A DNA stretch of 53,077 bases from a virus, in the IMG/VR virus record IMGVR_UViG_3300045996_001542, positions 1-53,077 of that record; one strand, 5' to 3'. The notes under the pieces were generated by a model, which was not told the origin of the DNA, made no database searches, and saw nothing but the letters and a program-made list of their open reading frames with translations. Of the stretch, positions 51,958 to 53,077 are shown in pieces. A program made the translations under genes and the position numbers. Position 1 is the stretch's first letter. Each line of letters opens with the position of its first letter.

Positions 51958-52599
51958 GCCGGGTTCCCTCTTGAGGTACCCGCGCCCGTAGGTCAGGGTC
52001 AGGCGCCCCTCTTCCACCAGCCCGAACAGGATGGTCTTGACCTTGGCGCGCACCTCGTCGAGGTTTGGTGGGGCGGCCACCTGCCGGACGATGGTGTCGT
52101 ACGCGACGTAGTGGCCCATCGGCATGTGGTGGAGCACCAGCTTGGGGGTGATCTGGCTGACGGCCGCAGGGCTCACGACCGGTTCCGACTCGCCCGTCCC
52201 GCCGGCCCTCTTCTTGGCCTCCTTGCGCGCCATTGCGGCGACGATGGCGGGGTGGTCCGCGGTGACCGACCGGTTGATCGCGTCGGCGACGTCGGCTCGA
52301 GTTCCGACGGGCCACCAGTCCCTGGTGGTGTTGAACATGAAGGTCGTATTGAACCGGTCGGGCAGGCCCGGCTCGCTGTGACCCGAGGGGATGTGCGCGC
52401 ACGCCACCCAGTGGTCGTTCTCGGCGGCCACGACCCGGATCAGCCCGTGCCGATCGCCGTCGCTCTCGCGGTACTCGACGATCGCCTCACCGTCGGCCGC
52501 GTAGAACTCCTTGGTGTTCTCCTGGCCGTAGTGGTCGACGATCTTGTTGACCGCCTCGACGATGGCGTCGGGCGTGTACGTGATGAACTTCTGGCTCAT
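51949..52599 (-). CDS. Hypothetical protein with winged-HTH-like C-terminus, 216 aa
   Basis: ATG 52599. An N-terminal alpha/beta domain (YTPDAIVEAVNKIVDHYGQEN, EFYAADGEAIVEYRESDGDRHGLIRVVAAENDHWVACAHI) and a basic linker (ARKEAKKRAGGTG), then a C-terminal unit (SQITPKLVLHHMPMGHYVAYDTIVRQVAAPPNLDEVRAKVKTILFGLVEEGRLTL) with the strand/helix order of a winged helix. Its stop codon is inside dyad site 9. Possibly a regulator; not recognised. Confidence 0.6.
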   Translation of the reverse strand: MSQKFITYTPDAIVEAVNKIVDHYGQENTKEFYAADGEAIVEYRESDGDRHGLIRVVAAENDHWVACAHIPSGHSEPGLPDRFNTTFMFNTTRDWWPVGTRADVADAINRSVTADHPAIVAAMARKEAKKRAGGTGESEPVVSPAAVSQITPKLVLHHMPMGHYVAYDTIVRQVAAPPNLDEVRAKVKTILFGLVEEGRLTLTYGRGYLKREPGGA

Positions 52600-52609
52600 C
52601 GCGGCTCAC

Positions 52610-52783
52610 CTACTCTTCCGGGCTCTCGATGGCGTGCTTGACGCGCTGGAGAAGTTCGTGGGCGAGGCCCAACGCCTCAAGCGGGGTCATCCTCTTGACG
52701 AATTCCCGGACCTCCAGGACCACGACTCCGTGGTCCGTGTAGGTGTCCACGCCTTTCGGCAGGCCACTCTCCTGGTCGCTCAT
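52610..52783 (-). CDS. Small hypothetical protein, 57 aa
   Basis: ATG 52783 follows AACGGAGGAGCC and overlaps the previous stop. Central beta strand (YTDHGVVVLEVREFVKRM) and a C-terminal helix (LEALGLAHELLQRVKHAIES). No cysteines, no membrane segment. Unknown. Confidence 0.6.
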   Translation of the reverse strand: MSDQESGLPKGVDTYTDHGVVVLEVREFVKRMTPLEALGLAHELLQRVKHAIESPEE

Positions 52784-53052
52784 GGCTCCTCCGTTCCGTA
52801 CCAGTCGGTGATGTACTGCCCGCCGGGCGGGTCCTGGCGGGCGGCGAGCACGGCGTCGCGGAAGGCGGGCGTGTAGGTCGCCGTCGTGCGCACGGTCTCG
52901 GTGTGCTCGTCCCACTCCCCGCGGTCGTGCCCGGCGCCGGCGTCGACCGTCTCGTCGGTGTACTCGACCTCACGGCCGTCGATGAACACGGTGACGTCGG
53001 TGCCGCCGTCGGGGTCGCGCACGGTCAGGACCTCGATGCGTGTGTTGCCCAT
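52780..53052 (-). CDS. Hypothetical protein, 90 aa
   Basis: ATG 53052 follows AGAAGGAGGAAGAG. Beta-rich N-terminus (RIEVLTVRDPDGGTDVTVFIDGREVEY), an acidic middle (AGAGHDRGEWDEHTETV) and a helix (AFRDAVLAARQD). The short DPDGG loop resembles those of small actinophage proteins of unknown role. It is the rightmost complete gene of the window. Confidence 0.65.
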   Translation of the reverse strand: MGNTRIEVLTVRDPDGGTDVTVFIDGREVEYTDETVDAGAGHDRGEWDEHTETVRTTATYTPAFRDAVLAARQDPPGGQYITDWYGTEEP

Positions 53053-53077
53053 GGCTCTTCCTCCTTCTGGGGGGGGT
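53053..53077. other. Right window edge
   Basis: Holds the ribosome site of the 53052 gene, then a run of eight G. If the window ends are joined, the truncated gene at 1-226 continues through this run and stops 27 codons further on, inside the start of the 53052 gene. Confidence 0.4.

Overview
The window reads as most or all of a tailed double-stranded DNA phage (siphovirus) of a high-GC actinobacterium. Codons strongly prefer G or C in the third position, genes are packed with 1-4 bp ATGA/GTGA/TGATG overlaps, and the structural genes have the actinophage style: large terminase, portal, MuF-type protein, HK97-like capsid, frameshifted tail chaperone and tape measure. The host genus cannot be fixed from sequence alone. 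No integrase, recombinase or tRNA gene was recognised.

Layout. 1-1320: two leftward genes (one cut by the window edge) behind a promoter, a hairpin and a boxA-like antitermination element resembling the leaders of actinobacterial rRNA operons. 1380-1830: a gene-free control region with a phased array of TTTTGAGTACCCGAAACGGGGT repeats. 1835-5499: small regulators and zinc-binding proteins, ending in a combined HTH/HigA-like protein and an XRE protein. 5606-9065: ParB-domain protein, small and large terminase, membrane protein. 9133-20099: portal, MuF-protease fusion, capsid, major tail and the first connector, interrupted by two leftward genes (a membrane protein with a C-terminal HTH, and an HNH endonuclease). 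20096-34879: connectors, tail chaperone pair, tape measure, distal tail and a set of paralogous tail fibres with a pectate-lyase-like spike. 34896-42911: leftward early block with Cas4-like nuclease, Rad52-like annealing protein, VapBC pair, RusA resolvase, HNH protein, SLOG protein and a replication initiator that carries origin-like tandem repeats inside its own gene. 43261-46295: rightward lysis and membrane genes and a small XRE-like protein. 46490-53052: leftward accessory genes, including a triple C2H2 zinc-finger protein.

The common thread is a 17-bp dyad (TGCGTAAC-C-GTTACGCA) found nine times, nearly always between or at the ends of genes, like the repressor-binding inverted repeats of phiC31 or the stoperators of L5. 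With the boxA leader, the iteron-like array, the membrane-tethered HTH protein and the plasmid-type modules (RHH proteins, VapBC, HigA-like domain, ParB domain, DUF2637-like protein), this raises the possibility that the element is temperate and lives as a plasmid rather than integrating. That is inference and needs testing.
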